From the NCBI GenBank assembly GCA_010672825.2, contig JAAHFU020000002.1:880001-944000 (forward strand): 64,000 nt of DNA, written 5' to 3'. This stretch comes from Leptolyngbya sp. SIO1E4 (GTDB taxonomy: Bacteria; Cyanobacteriota; Cyanobacteriia; Phormidesmidales; Phormidesmidaceae). Shown piece after piece: positions 42,199 to 51,476 of the stretch. The stretch's first letter is position 1; the number at the start of each line of letters is the position of its first letter. Both the position numbers and the translations under genes were made by a program. The notes beneath the pieces are model-generated. The model made no database searches and had not been told where the DNA came from. It worked only from the letters and a program-made list of their open reading frames with translations.

Positions 42199-42440
42199 TC
42201 CAAATCCTCAAGTGGAACACAGTCCTCAAGAGGCTCTGCAGCTGCTTTTTGAATTGAGTCAGACATCCCAGGAATACTGCTCAAATAAATGGTTTCCTGG
42301 ATAGCATCCCAATCTTCCTTAGAAATTAAAATCGCATCATTACGTTTCCCAGTAATGACTATCGGCTTGTGGTGTTCAGCTACCTGATCCACAAGTCGAT
42401 AAAGGTTGTCTCTAGCTTCCCGAACGCTAAACAAATCCAT
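42192..42440 (-). CDS. yefM: YefM-family antitoxin
   Basis: An 82-residue Phd/YefM antitoxin. The N-terminal DNA-binding dimer domain (VREARDNLYRLVDQVAEHHKPIVITGKRNDAILISKEDWDAIQETIYLSS) is followed by the disordered toxin-wrapping tail (IPGMSDSIQKAAAEPLEDCVPLEDLDW). It neutralises the adjacent YoeB and represses its own operon. Upstream sequence GGTACCACTTACAGTACC contains a short GGTAC/GTACC dyad that could be the operator. Confidence 0.95.
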   Translation of the reverse strand: MDLFSVREARDNLYRLVDQVAEHHKPIVITGKRNDAILISKEDWDAIQETIYLSSIPGMSDSIQKAAAEPLEDCVPLEDLDW

Positions 42441-42626
42441 CGACCACCTCTACTGGTACCACTTACAGTACCATTATAGTCTCTTCAATTGCTTCCTAAG
42501 CTGCGCAGCAGACAGCACCACCTGAAAAGGTAAATTATCGTTCCCAGAGTTGTAGAAAGTAGATTCCAGATGGTTCGTAGTCTTGCCTTAATTGGCCCGG
42601 TGGCTGCTGTAGCATTGGTTTGAGCA

Positions 42627-43283
42627 TTATGGATGGGTGCTTGAGGTTTTCACCCCGTTTAACACTAAGCCGATCGCAGCCTGCGTGTACTGCTCAATCA
42701 TTTCTGCACTCAGCAGATCTTGATGCGGAGCTAGATGTTTGAGGTTCTCATGGGCATTACCATAAAAAACACACATGCCAATAATGTTGAGCGTGGTCAT
42801 ATAGGTATCAAGGGGGCGAAAGACACCTGTTTTTATTCCCTGCTCCAAAATTCCTGTTAGGAGTTCGATCGCCTGTTGCCAGTTTGTTTGTTTGAAATAT
42901 TTCCCCTGGTTTTGACTCGCTTCTTGAAACAGCAGCATTCCGCGATGGCGGTGTTTTGTTTCGTAAGCGATCGCGGCTCGCACCACCGCAACTAAAGCTT
43001 GATCCGGGGAGGCGGCTTCAAAATCAATTTGGGCGATCGCATCTTGAATTTCAGCGGCAGGGCGCTGCAAAACAGCCTGATATAGCCCTGCTTTATTCTC
43101 AAAGTAGTAATAAATCATGCGTGAAGCTACGCCCGCAGCTTTAGCGATTTTGTCTGTTCTGGCCCCTTTGAGCCCATGGTTAGCAAATTCGATCTCAGCC
43201 GCATCTAAAATTAGCCGCCTGGTTTTTTCTGCATCTCGCACAGCGGGGGTTGTGCCCGATCGTTGAGTTGATTTACTGGCCAC
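42627..43283 (-). CDS. TetR-family transcriptional regulator
   Basis: A 218-residue repressor. The N-terminal helix-turn-helix (RRLILDAAEIEFANHGLKGARTDKIAKAAGVASRMIYYYFENKAGLYQAVLQ) precedes a TetR C-terminal ligand domain with a histidine-rich ETKHRHRGMLLFQE and FYGNAHENLKHL. The start is GTG 43283 with AAGG 8 bases upstream. It is divergent from the FAD monooxygenase gene with a 139-bp gap holding two dyads, so it probably represses both genes. Confidence 0.92.
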   Translation of the reverse strand: MASKSTQRSGTTPAVRDAEKTRRLILDAAEIEFANHGLKGARTDKIAKAAGVASRMIYYYFENKAGLYQAVLQRPAAEIQDAIAQIDFEAASPDQALVAVVRAAIAYETKHRHRGMLLFQEASQNQGKYFKQTNWQQAIELLTGILEQGIKTGVFRPLDTYMTTLNIIGMCVFYGNAHENLKHLAPHQDLLSAEMIEQYTQAAIGLVLNGVKTSSTHP

Positions 43284-43330
43284 AGCAGAACCTTAGCGGA
43301 GCATTGCGGCTTCCATGATAGCGGCTCGGA

Positions 43331-43409
43331 ACTATGAACTAAAAAGTTAATCCATAGTTGACAGCCTTTTGAGCCTCACCCATACTAATGAATGAAATTT
43401 TTAATTCAT
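43331..43409. promoter_or_regulatory. Candidate TetR operators in the divergent promoter region
   Basis: Two dyads are visible. ACTATG...AACT AAAA AGTT...CATAGT spans 43331-43358, and ATGAAT...ATTCAT spans 43388-43409, the latter 14 bp before the monooxygenase ATG. Both are of a size suited to TetR dimers. Confidence 0.45.
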
Positions 43410-43422
43410 AAAATACGGCGAT

Positions 43423-44838
43423 ATGAGTCAGAAGTCTTCTGGGCTGGGTCAGCATGCCATCGTCATTGGCGGCAGCATGGCTGGCATGCTGTCAGCGCGC
43501 GTTCTCTCAGGCCACTTTGAGCAAGTCACGATCTTGGAGCGCGATCGCTTCCCTCACGAACAGCCTGCACCTCGACGAGGGATTCCCCAGTGTCAGCAGC
43601 TCCATATTTTATTGACCCGAGGCCGACAACTTATCGAAACCCTCTTTCCTGGTCTGGAGGCAGAATTAATCGATGCGGGTGCGGCAGTAATCGATATGAG
43701 CGCAGATGTAAAATGGCTCAATCCTTTTGGGTGGGGGTTGCGCTTCCCGTCTGGATTTCAGGCATTTTCGTTCAGTCGCCACATCTTAGATTGGCTGGTC
43801 TATCAGCGGATCACAAAGATTGCCAACGTTCAAGTCTGGGAAAGTAGCTATGTTCAGGGTTTATTGACGGATGCAGCGAAAACTGCTGTCACGGGGGTAT
43901 GTGTTCGCCGCCGCCACCCAGAGAATCCGATTCACGTTTGGCAGGAAGATCTCCGGGCTGATTTGGTCATTGATGCGAGCGGCTATAGTTCTAAGGCGCC
44001 TAAGTGGTTACAGGCGATCGGCTACGAGGCCCCCGAAGAAACCGCTATTACGACTGCAATGGGCTATGCCAGTCGTCTCTACAAGATTCCTCAAGATTTC
44101 CAAGCCGACTGGCAAGGGGTGTACATTCAGGCCGCCCCCCCTCATCGAACAACCATGGGAGTCCTCTACCCAATTGAAGATAATCAGTGGATTGTCGGTA
44201 TTTGCGCAACCGCACCTGATCAGCCTGCGGCAGACGAAGCTGCGTTTTTGGAGGTCTTGCGGAATTTACCCAGCCCTGACATCTATGAAGCCGTAAAAAA
44301 TGCCCAGGCCACAACCCCCGTCAGAATCTATCATCCACCCGGTAACCGGCTGCGTCACTATGAGCGTCTTAGGAGACAGCCGCCGGGGTTTCTTGTACTT
44401 GGGGATGCGGTCTGTTCCTTCACCCCCATCTATGGACAGGGAATTACGGTCGCGGCCTTAGGGGTAAACCTGTTGCAGCAGTGTTTACAGCAAACTAAGG
44501 CAGACAATTTAGGGCAGCTACCCACTGATTTTCAAAAACAGCTTGCTCAGGTCAATTCATCGGCTTGGATTGCCGCAACGAGTCAAGATGCGAAGTATCC
44601 GAGTGTGAAAGGACTGGTTAAACCCCTAACGCCGCCCGAGAAGGCGGTTGGTTGGTATATGGATCAGCTCATTCGACTAACTATCCAAGATCCAGAAGTT
44701 TCCCGAGTTCTGTTCAACGTTTTTCATATGATGAAGCCCTCCAGCGACTTGTTTCAGCCTGCAGTGGTCTTTCGAGTGATCAAACACCGCTTACTCACCG
44801 GTTTATCATCAAAGGACTCTGTTGACGGCGTTGGTTAA
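43423..44838 (+). CDS. FAD-dependent monooxygenase
   Basis: A 471-residue group A flavoprotein. The FAD dinucleotide fold HAIVIGGSMAGMLSARVLSGHFEQVTILERDRFP is N-terminal, the DG-like motif ADLVIDASGYSSKAPKWL is central, and the GD motif GFLVLGDAVCSFTPIYGQGITVAALG is near 325-350. It resembles the FAD-binding hydroxylases and geranylgeranyl-reductase-like enzymes that act on hydrophobic or aromatic substrates; the exact substrate is unknown. It is probably induced when the divergent TetR protein binds its ligand. Confidence 0.88.
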   Translation: MSQKSSGLGQHAIVIGGSMAGMLSARVLSGHFEQVTILERDRFPHEQPAPRRGIPQCQQLHILLTRGRQLIETLFPGLEAELIDAGAAVIDMSADVKWLNPFGWGLRFPSGFQAFSFSRHILDWLVYQRITKIANVQVWESSYVQGLLTDAAKTAVTGVCVRRRHPENPIHVWQEDLRADLVIDASGYSSKAPKWLQAIGYEAPEETAITTAMGYASRLYKIPQDFQADWQGVYIQAAPPHRTTMGVLYPIEDNQWIVGICATAPDQPAADEAAFLEVLRNLPSPDIYEAVKNAQATTPVRIYHPPGNRLRHYERLRRQPPGFLVLGDAVCSFTPIYGQGITVAALGVNLLQQCLQQTKADNLGQLPTDFQKQLAQVNSSAWIAATSQDAKYPSVKGLVKPLTPPEKAVGWYMDQLIRLTIQDPEVSRVLFNVFHMMKPSSDLFQPAVVFRVIKHRLLTGLSSKDSVDGVG

Positions 44839-44840
44839 TA

Positions 44841-45140
44841 TTGCACCTGAAGTGCTGGTTAGGACAGTCAAGTTTCCTGAAATCCTTATGCAGCAAGGTT
44901 TTGATTTCTGCCTTTTGCTATAGCAGGAGGGTTCCGCTCCAGGCCCCCTGTGGGTTAGGGCATTCCAAGGAGTGTAAGCATCTGGCTCGCAATTGAGTTC
45001 ATCTTCAGGCTCAGCACCCCCACTTTGTTGGGAACCTAGCGGAGTTCGGAATATGTGGGGTGGGATAGGGTTTGGGGTTTGGGGTTTAGGGTCTAGGGTA
45101 CGGACAGGGGCTTTATTACGAATGCATGTCGCTATAGGCT
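44841..45140. repeat. Composite dispersed repeat, inverted orientation
   Basis: Next to the monooxygenase stop lies ATTGCACCTGAAGTGCTGG, TTAGGACAGTCAAG, TTTCCTGAAATCCTTATGCAGC and TTCTGCCTTTTGCTATAGC, the inverse of blocks at 37606-37850 and 48038-48092. Further on, GGGTTTGGGGTTTGGGG and TTTAGGGTCTAGGG heptamers occur at 45068-45100, followed by GAATGCATGTCGCTATAGG. This fills the 340-bp gap to the Uma2 gene. Confidence 0.7.
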
Positions 45141-45177
45141 ATCAACGGGGGTTAAGGGTACCTAGGTACTTTGGTTT

Positions 45178-45984
45178 TCAGCTCAACTCCCTGACGGTTT
45201 CAATTGGTAATCCGAGGGTCTCGGCAACTTGTTCTGGAGATAGTCCGATCGCTAAAAGTTTAGGGACTGCCGCTCGCTGGGCTTGCTCGGCTTGTTCGGC
45301 TCTTTCCTGAGCTTGCTCGGCTCGCTCTCGCTCTTGGTCACGAGATTGGATGGATTCGGCGTAGCTGGGGAGTCTCTCACCTGTTTTAGGGTCATAGAAG
45401 CGGAGCGATCGCGGTAAAGCTTCTCTCCCCACCACGCTTAGCGCGATTTCGTCAGGAACGGGCAAGCACAAATCTAACCCCAAAGCGGCACTGCTCATCA
45501 CCCAGGTACCCTCAGGGGTTTCTTCTAGCGGTAGGGGTTGATATTGATCCTCAACCAGGACAAACCCCTTGAGTTGGGGAGTCAGATAGTCTCCGGTGGG
45601 GTCGTACTGAAAATATTCCTGCACCCCAAGCTGGGCATAGAGCTGGGGTTTAGTGACTTCGTCCTGTTTTTTCGTCGTACGAGAGGTGATTTCCAGCACA
45701 AACGCGGGGACTTTGCCCCCTTCTTCCCAGGTTTTATAGCTGCGGCGCTTGCGCTTACTCACCCCGAATACCACAAACACATCCGGCGACACAACGGCCT
45801 GGGGATTACCTGCTTCGTAGTAGATAAACAGATTACCTGAAACGTAAACCTGACGGCGACTGCGAAAAAACAGCTCTAAAGCTTCCACACAATAGGTCAG
45901 GGAGTCTCGCGTTGGATCACTCTCGGTCATGGGTTGCCCATCGGATTCGGGGTAGTGGATGAGGGTGCCGGATTGAAAGGTCAT
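45178..45984 (-). CDS. Uma2-family (DUF820) restriction-endonuclease-like protein
   Basis: A 268-residue protein of the large cyanobacterial Uma2 family with a PD-(D/E)xK fold: PQAVVSPDVFVVFG, FVLEITSRTTKKQDEVTKPQLYAQLGVQEYFQYDP, with the Asp and ExT...K active-site pattern. The C-terminal 55 residues form a charged coiled coil (SRDQERERAEQAQERAEQAEQ) and a helix LLAIGLSPEQVAETLGLPIETVREL. The family expands in cyanobacteria and its role is unsettled. ATG 45984 has GGAG 8 bases upstream. Confidence 0.93.
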   Translation of the reverse strand: MTFQSGTLIHYPESDGQPMTESDPTRDSLTYCVEALELFFRSRRQVYVSGNLFIYYEAGNPQAVVSPDVFVVFGVSKRKRRSYKTWEEGGKVPAFVLEITSRTTKKQDEVTKPQLYAQLGVQEYFQYDPTGDYLTPQLKGFVLVEDQYQPLPLEETPEGTWVMSSAALGLDLCLPVPDEIALSVVGREALPRSLRFYDPKTGERLPSYAESIQSRDQERERAEQAQERAEQAEQAQRAAVPKLLAIGLSPEQVAETLGLPIETVRELS

Positions 45985-46200
45985 GGGAGAAGCTCCTAAC
46001 CCCGTCAGGTTACATAAACCTTAGCATCGTTACAAAACACCGAAACTTGCCCCTGACGGCAACGAGTCACCGTAGAATATTGCCGACTGTAAGCGATTTA
46101 GCGGCTTGCGGTCCCTCTTTTCCCTACAGTGCGGCTGTAGAGGTTCCCCTGTGGGCATGGCCCACCGACTCTGATTCTTTAAACCCCCCGAGGATTGCCC

Positions 46201-47910
46201 ATGAGCTACCGCATGGATCGACGCGCCTATGCCGAAACCTATGGCCCTACCGTGGGCGATCGCGTGCGGCTGGCTGATACTGAACTCATCATTGAGGTGG
46301 AGCAAGACTTCACAACCTATGGTGATGAAGTGAAATTTGGCGGTGGTAAGGTGATCCGCGATGGCATGGGCCAGTCCCCCATTTCCCGCGAAGAAGGGGC
46401 GGTCGATACCGTCATCACCAACGCGCTGATTCTCGATTGGTGGGGTATTGTCAAAGCGGACATTGGTATCAAGGATGGCCGCATCGTCAAAATTGGGAAA
46501 GCGGGCAATCCCTACATTCAAGACAATGTAGACATCATCATTGGCCCCAGCACCGAAGCGATCGCGGGGGAGGGCATGATCCTCACCGCTGGGGGCATCG
46601 ACGCCCACATTCACTTCATTTGCCCCCAGCAGATCGAAACGGCGATCGCCTCCGGTGTGACCACCATGATCGGTGGCGGCACCGGCCCCGCCACAGGCAC
46701 CAACGCCACCACCTGTACCCCTGGCCCCTGGCACATCTGGCGGATGTATCAGGCGATCGACGCCTTTCCGCTCAACTTTGGCTTCATGGGTAAGGGCAAT
46801 AGTGCGCTCCAGCCCGGACTGCGAGAGCAAGTAGAAGCAGGGGCTGTGGGCCTCAAGCTGCACGAAGACTGGGGGACAACTCCGGCAGCGATCGATACCT
46901 GCCTCAGTGTGGCGGAAGATTATGACGTGCAAGTCGCCATCCACACCGATACCCTGAACGAATCAGGCTTTGTCGAAGACACCATCGCCGCTTTCAAGGG
47001 CCGGACGATTCATACCTATCATACGGAAGGGGCGGGTGGTGGCCACGCCCCGGACATCATCAAAGTCTGTGGCGAGAGCAATGTGTTGCCCTCCTCGACC
47101 AACCCGACGCGCCCTTACACCACCAACACCCTCGAAGAACACCTCGATATGTTGATGGTGTGCCACCACCTCAGCCGCAGCATCCCCGAAGACGTGGCCT
47201 TTGCTGAGTCCCGCATTCGCCGCGAAACCATTGCCGCTGAAGATATTCTCCACGACCTGGGCGCATTTAGCATGATCTCGTCTGACTCTCAGGCTATGGG
47301 ACGGGTGGGTGAGGTGATCATCCGCACCTGGCAAACCGCCCACAAAATGAAAGTGCAACGCGGTGCTCTTTCAGAAGACAGCGATCGCAATGACAATTAC
47401 CGGGCCAAGCGCTATGTTGCCAAGTACACCATTAACGCTGCTATTACTCACGGCGTTTCCCATATCATCGGCTCCGTCGAAGAGGGTAAGCTCGCCGATC
47501 TATGTCTCTGGAAACCAGCCATGTTTGGGGTGAAGCCGGAAATTGTGATTAAGGGCGGCGCGATCGCCTGGGCGCAAATGGGGGACGCTAATGCAAGTAT
47601 CCCGACACCGCAACCGGTCCATATGCGACCCATGTTTGGCAGCTACGGAGGAGCGATCGCTGCTACCAACGTCAGCTTTATGTCCAAAGCAGCGGTAGAC
47701 GCGGGCATCGCGGCACAAATCGGTCTGCAAAAACCGCCCGAGGCCGTTCACACCATTCGCAGCCTCAGCAAAGCCGATATGAAACTCAACAACTACCAGC
47801 CCCACATGGAGGTAAACCCCGAGACCTATGAGGTCCGCGCTGATGGGGAATTGCTCACCTGCGAACCCGCCGATGTGCTGCCCATGGCCCAGCGCTATTT
47901 TCTGTTTTAG
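46201..47910 (+). CDS. ureC: Urease subunit alpha
   Basis: The catalytic subunit of urease, which hydrolyses urea to ammonia and carbamate. At 569 residues it is full length. Nickel ligands and the carbamylated lysine are present: [58 protein letters not shown]. The flap [22 protein letters not shown] holds the catalytic His. ATG 46201 has GAGG 7 bases upstream. ureA, ureB and the ureD-G accessory genes are not in the window, in line with the scattered ure genes of many cyanobacteria. Confidence 0.97.
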   Translation: MSYRMDRRAYAETYGPTVGDRVRLADTELIIEVEQDFTTYGDEVKFGGGKVIRDGMGQSPISREEGAVDTVITNALILDWWGIVKADIGIKDGRIVKIGKAGNPYIQDNVDIIIGPSTEAIAGEGMILTAGGIDAHIHFICPQQIETAIASGVTTMIGGGTGPATGTNATTCTPGPWHIWRMYQAIDAFPLNFGFMGKGNSALQPGLREQVEAGAVGLKLHEDWGTTPAAIDTCLSVAEDYDVQVAIHTDTLNESGFVEDTIAAFKGRTIHTYHTEGAGGGHAPDIIKVCGESNVLPSSTNPTRPYTTNTLEEHLDMLMVCHHLSRSIPEDVAFAESRIRRETIAAEDILHDLGAFSMISSDSQAMGRVGEVIIRTWQTAHKMKVQRGALSEDSDRNDNYRAKRYVAKYTINAAITHGVSHIIGSVEEGKLADLCLWKPAMFGVKPEIVIKGGAIAWAQMGDANASIPTPQPVHMRPMFGSYGGAIAATNVSFMSKAAVDAGIAAQIGLQKPPEAVHTIRSLSKADMKLNNYQPHMEVNPETYEVRADGELLTCEPADVLPMAQRYFLF

Positions 47911-48037
47911 CGGCTGCAGCACCGGCCATCATTGCGGCTCAAAACTAACCGGTGGTGGTGTTTGCCGCCCCCACCAATTTATTGGGGATGTCCAATGGGG
48001 TCTAGGTTTCTACTGCTTAGAGATCTCAAATGGGCTC

Positions 48038-48092
48038 TATAAGGATTACAGGAAATCTGATTGTCCTAACCAGTACTTCAGGTGCAATACTG
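48038..48092. repeat. Dispersed repeat block
   Basis: TATAAGGATTACAGGAAATC, then TGATTGTCCTAACCAG and TACTTCAGGTGCAATACTG. The same order occurs inverted at 44841-44890, and the left half occurs at 37699-37737. It lies between ureC and the SWIM gene. Confidence 0.7.
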
Positions 48093-48181
48093 CGGGCAAG
48101 GTGTTTTGCCAGGTGGCGAAAGGGTTTGGAAAGCCTCAAGCTTGCGGCCAATATTTCTGGCTGTTGATTGCGCCATGGGTA

Positions 48182-50308
48182 TTAGTGCTGGGGATCTATG
48201 GTGGCTTGAATTTGCCGATATAGATGACAGAGATATCGGGCTTTGAGTAGCTGGGCGGATTGATCACCGGGGGCTTGTGTCAAGTTTCGGATGACGTTTG
48301 CAAGTGTGGTCATGCCAATGTTTTCAAAATGGCTTACTTGCTGGGTCAGTGCTTTGAAGGAGGTGCGATCGAGGGCGTAGTCTCCTCGTTCTGCGATGAG
48401 TTGAATATCCGCCATGAATCTTTCAAGGGGCAGATTTGTGCTGACAAGCAGGTTGTCTGAGCTAACCTCGGATTCGTCGGTGGAGTCTGCCGCCAGTTCT
48501 GTGGCTAGGTTGGCGGTTGATTGGGCTATTGAGTTAGCGGTTGAGTTGGCAGTGGCAGTGGTCTGTTGAGAGAACTGTAGATTGAGGATGCTGGTCTGAC
48601 CAGCATGTGTCTGACGACAGAGCGCGATGGGATAACAATAGAGAGTGCCTTTTTCCACAGAGATAGCGCCCACAATACCCAATATCCCTGCCTCAACGGG
48701 ATCTAACTGTTCTAGGGTCTCTAAGGCTGCTGATTCAGTCGAGGTGAAGCGGACTCTGAGGATTACGGGGCGATCGCTCCGGTCAAGCACTGCCCAAGTC
48801 AGGGTCTGCTGCACGGGGTCAAAGTGACGGACTCCCCACTGGTGAGGCCGGATCACCGCAAAGCGCGCCAAAGGTGAAGCCTCTGTCAGCCCCACAGGCT
48901 GTGTGCTGAGGATGTGCTGTTTGAGAGCATCCCAGTCCTGGAAACAGCAGCCTACAGACATCCAGTCATTAGGCTGGGTGGGCCGTAAGGGAATGCCAGC
49001 GGTTTGGCGAGAACTTGAGAGCCGTCCTTGATAATTGCGGCGGGCATTGTATAGGCACAGGCAGCTTTGCGAGGCCTCGGCAGGGTGGGTAATGCCTTCC
49101 CAGGGGCCAGGCTGATAATAGACTTGAATGGGGTCAAAGCCACCGCGATGAAAGCGGGGTCGCGCTTCTGACCAGCTACACCACTGCTGCGCGACAGCAT
49201 CCCAAAAAAGAACGGTCAGCCCGCTGTAGCCAGACTGGGTTTGCCAAGAGTAGGCTCCCATGCCGATCAGTTCCAGGCGGCCAATATTTTCGTAGTGGCG
49301 CTTGGCTTGCCCGGCCAGATGCACAGGATAACTGGGCGCAGTTTGCTGTAGCGCTGTACCCAGGGCGAAGGTGTGGGCCATCTGCTCAAACAGCCGCTCT
49401 GTATCGGCTGCCGCATCTCGCTTGAGGCTGAGGTCGATCTCTGCTGCGATGCTCCGCAATGCCAGAGCCAGGCGGGGCAGTTTGGCTCCCTGGGCAGAAA
49501 CAGACAGGGTGACAAATTGCTCATGGCTGGTGCTAGAGAGATGCAGTAAACCGATCGCAACCGTTCTCTTGAGCAGGGTTTGGGTATGGACGATGACGCC
49601 GGTTGCAGCTGCTTTACTGGCCTGGCTGGCCTGATTCGCCTGACTGGAATTAGGTGTGGATGGCGACTCTGGGAAGGCAAGAACAATACCCTGCGATCGC
49701 AACCCTGCAAGCACTGTGGCAACCTGATGCAGGCATATCTGGCGGGCTTTACAAGAACACAGCATGCCGGTTAGCCCCGTCGCAGGAAAGTAGCGGCAGG
49801 TGACGTTAGCCTGAGGAAAGCGTCCGATGATAGCCTCTGCGACTTCAATTTCATAGGGCTCTCGATTGAGAAAAGCCAGGGCTTCTCGCACCGTGGGTTT
49901 ACCTGCCCATTTCACCAGATCTACTAAAGCATAGGCCGGTAGCTGCGGCGACGGCGGCGCTGCTGAGGCGGGGGATGTCGATTGCACCTCAGGAGAGGGG
50001 GTTTGCAGCTGAGACCGCCCCCACAGGTAAGCCGCTAACAAGTGGCGGCAAACATTGGTCGCCGGGCAGGTGCAGTGAGCCTCCAAGAAGCCTGTAGCGG
50101 GTAGCGTCACCGTGAAACCGTCAACGTTCCAGACCAGGCTCTCGGTGCTGTGTTGCAATTGGGGGACTGCGCCTTTTTGCAGATCCTTTTGGGCCCGACG
50201 CACCAACCCTTTGCTCGCAGCGATAGCCAGCGCTTCATCATCTAAGGCCAGCAGCTGGGGGCGAAACAGTTCCAGGCGATTTTCTACGCGATTTTCTGCG
50301 CTAGCCAT
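48182..50308 (-). CDS. SWIM zinc finger protein (YehQ-like)
   Basis: A 708-residue protein with an N-terminal SWIM zinc finger (CTCPATNVCRHLLA, Cys79, Cys81, Cys87, His89) and a second Cys/His cluster (CSCKARQICLHQVA, about 185-200). SWIM fingers bind DNA or proteins. The long remainder is cytosolic, with no recognised catalytic motif. Its start overlaps the stop of the VWA gene by 25 bp, implying tight co-translation. It is the last gene of the minus-strand half of the MoxR/VWA locus, corresponding to E. coli yehQ by family. Confidence 0.88.
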   Translation of the reverse strand: MASAENRVENRLELFRPQLLALDDEALAIAASKGLVRRAQKDLQKGAVPQLQHSTESLVWNVDGFTVTLPATGFLEAHCTCPATNVCRHLLAAYLWGRSQLQTPSPEVQSTSPASAAPPSPQLPAYALVDLVKWAGKPTVREALAFLNREPYEIEVAEAIIGRFPQANVTCRYFPATGLTGMLCSCKARQICLHQVATVLAGLRSQGIVLAFPESPSTPNSSQANQASQASKAAATGVIVHTQTLLKRTVAIGLLHLSSTSHEQFVTLSVSAQGAKLPRLALALRSIAAEIDLSLKRDAAADTERLFEQMAHTFALGTALQQTAPSYPVHLAGQAKRHYENIGRLELIGMGAYSWQTQSGYSGLTVLFWDAVAQQWCSWSEARPRFHRGGFDPIQVYYQPGPWEGITHPAEASQSCLCLYNARRNYQGRLSSSRQTAGIPLRPTQPNDWMSVGCCFQDWDALKQHILSTQPVGLTEASPLARFAVIRPHQWGVRHFDPVQQTLTWAVLDRSDRPVILRVRFTSTESAALETLEQLDPVEAGILGIVGAISVEKGTLYCYPIALCRQTHAGQTSILNLQFSQQTTATANSTANSIAQSTANLATELAADSTDESEVSSDNLLVSTNLPLERFMADIQLIAERGDYALDRTSFKALTQQVSHFENIGMTTLANVIRNLTQAPGDQSAQLLKARYLCHLYRQIQATIDPQH

Positions 50309-51474
50309 TCTGCTAACCTCCGAGGCGTTAGGGCCGCAATTTCCATGCCGTTGGCAGCTAACTGCTCTGCCATCCCGACATCATAGAAGGCGTTGGCTTG
50401 CGAATCGTCCAGCGATGCCAGCCCCAGCAGGGTGACGCCCGACTCGTGCAGTTGGTGGCAGCGGGCCAGCAGCTCTCGTGGAGATGCCCCTTCGGCAAAG
50501 TCGCTAATCAGCACCAGTACCGTTCGGAGGGGGTTATGCACCCGGGTCTGGCAGTAAGCGATCGCCTGACCAATGTTGGTGCCCCCCCCAAGTTGGACGC
50601 TCATCAACAGCTCCACCGGATCGTCAGCATGATCCGTGAGATCCACCACTGAGGTGTCAAACACGACGAAACTCACCTGGAGCGAGGGTAACCCGGCCAG
50701 AATCCCCCCCATGACGGCGCTGTGGATCACCGAGTCAGCCATGCTGCCGCTTTGATCGATACAGAGAATGACGTGCCAGGGCAGACGCCGCTCTACCCGT
50801 GAGAAGAACTTGACGGTTTGAATCACAAGCTGTTCGCGATCGCGATCGTAATGCTTCAGATTACGGCGGAGGGTGCCCCGCCAGTCCAGGTTTTGGGCCA
50901 CCTTGAGGGGGCTGTGGCGAAACCGGTTCAGCTTTCCTCGCAAACTGCGGCGAATGTCATTTTCCAGACGATTACGAATGTCTTCCACCACTGCCCGCAC
51001 AATTCGCCGAGCTGCCTGAAGCACGGCCTGTCCCTGCATTTGGGTGCGAAAGGTCAGCACCGCCTTCAGCAAATCCATATTCGGCTCCAGGGTCTCCAGG
51101 GTCTCTGGATTATTGATTAGCTCTGTCAGACCATAGCGATCCAGGGCATGTTTCTCAATAATTTCAACCGTCTCTTTGGGAAACAGCTCCCGAATTTCAG
51201 TAATCCACGTTGGCACCGTGAGCTGACTGGGGTCGAGGCTGCCTGGGTGCTTCTCAGAGGATTGGCCGGGCATTGACTGCCCCCCGGAGGATTGCCCTGA
51301 TTGCCCCCGAATGCCCCGCCCTTGATATTCCTGACCATACAAAAAATCGAGGGCCTGCTCCATCCGCTGCTGCTGCCCCGTCATGGAGCAGGGCAGTTTT
51401 GCCTCAGCAAAGCGTCCTAAAACATAGCGCCACCGTAAAACGGGGTTGGGGTCTCTCGGTTCCTGCTGTGTCAT
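50284..51474 (-). CDS. VWA domain protein (YehP-like)
   Basis: A 396-residue protein. A helical N-terminal region (about 1-230) precedes a von Willebrand factor A domain with an intact MIDAS (ILCIDQSGSMADSVI, about 236-250; the second site in GGGTNIG and the third in VLISDFAEGA). It ends LTPRRLAEWLAQKIA. VWA proteins paired with MoxR ATPases act as metal-dependent adaptors in chelatase-like or assembly machines. A low-complexity GQSGQSSGGQSMPGQSS linker lies at 57-73. It follows the DUF5682 gene with 2 bp between them and overlaps the SWIM gene. Confidence 0.93.
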   Translation of the reverse strand: MTQQEPRDPNPVLRWRYVLGRFAEAKLPCSMTGQQQRMEQALDFLYGQEYQGRGIRGQSGQSSGGQSMPGQSSEKHPGSLDPSQLTVPTWITEIRELFPKETVEIIEKHALDRYGLTELINNPETLETLEPNMDLLKAVLTFRTQMQGQAVLQAARRIVRAVVEDIRNRLENDIRRSLRGKLNRFRHSPLKVAQNLDWRGTLRRNLKHYDRDREQLVIQTVKFFSRVERRLPWHVILCIDQSGSMADSVIHSAVMGGILAGLPSLQVSFVVFDTSVVDLTDHADDPVELLMSVQLGGGTNIGQAIAYCQTRVHNPLRTVLVLISDFAEGASPRELLARCHQLHESGVTLLGLASLDDSQANAFYDVGMAEQLAANGMEIAALTPRRLAEWLAQKIA

Positions 51475-51476
51475 GG

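Noticed and set aside
46437-46793. 118-codon His-rich ORF inside ureC
   Set aside because: A +1/+2 frame shadow of the ureC metal-binding region.
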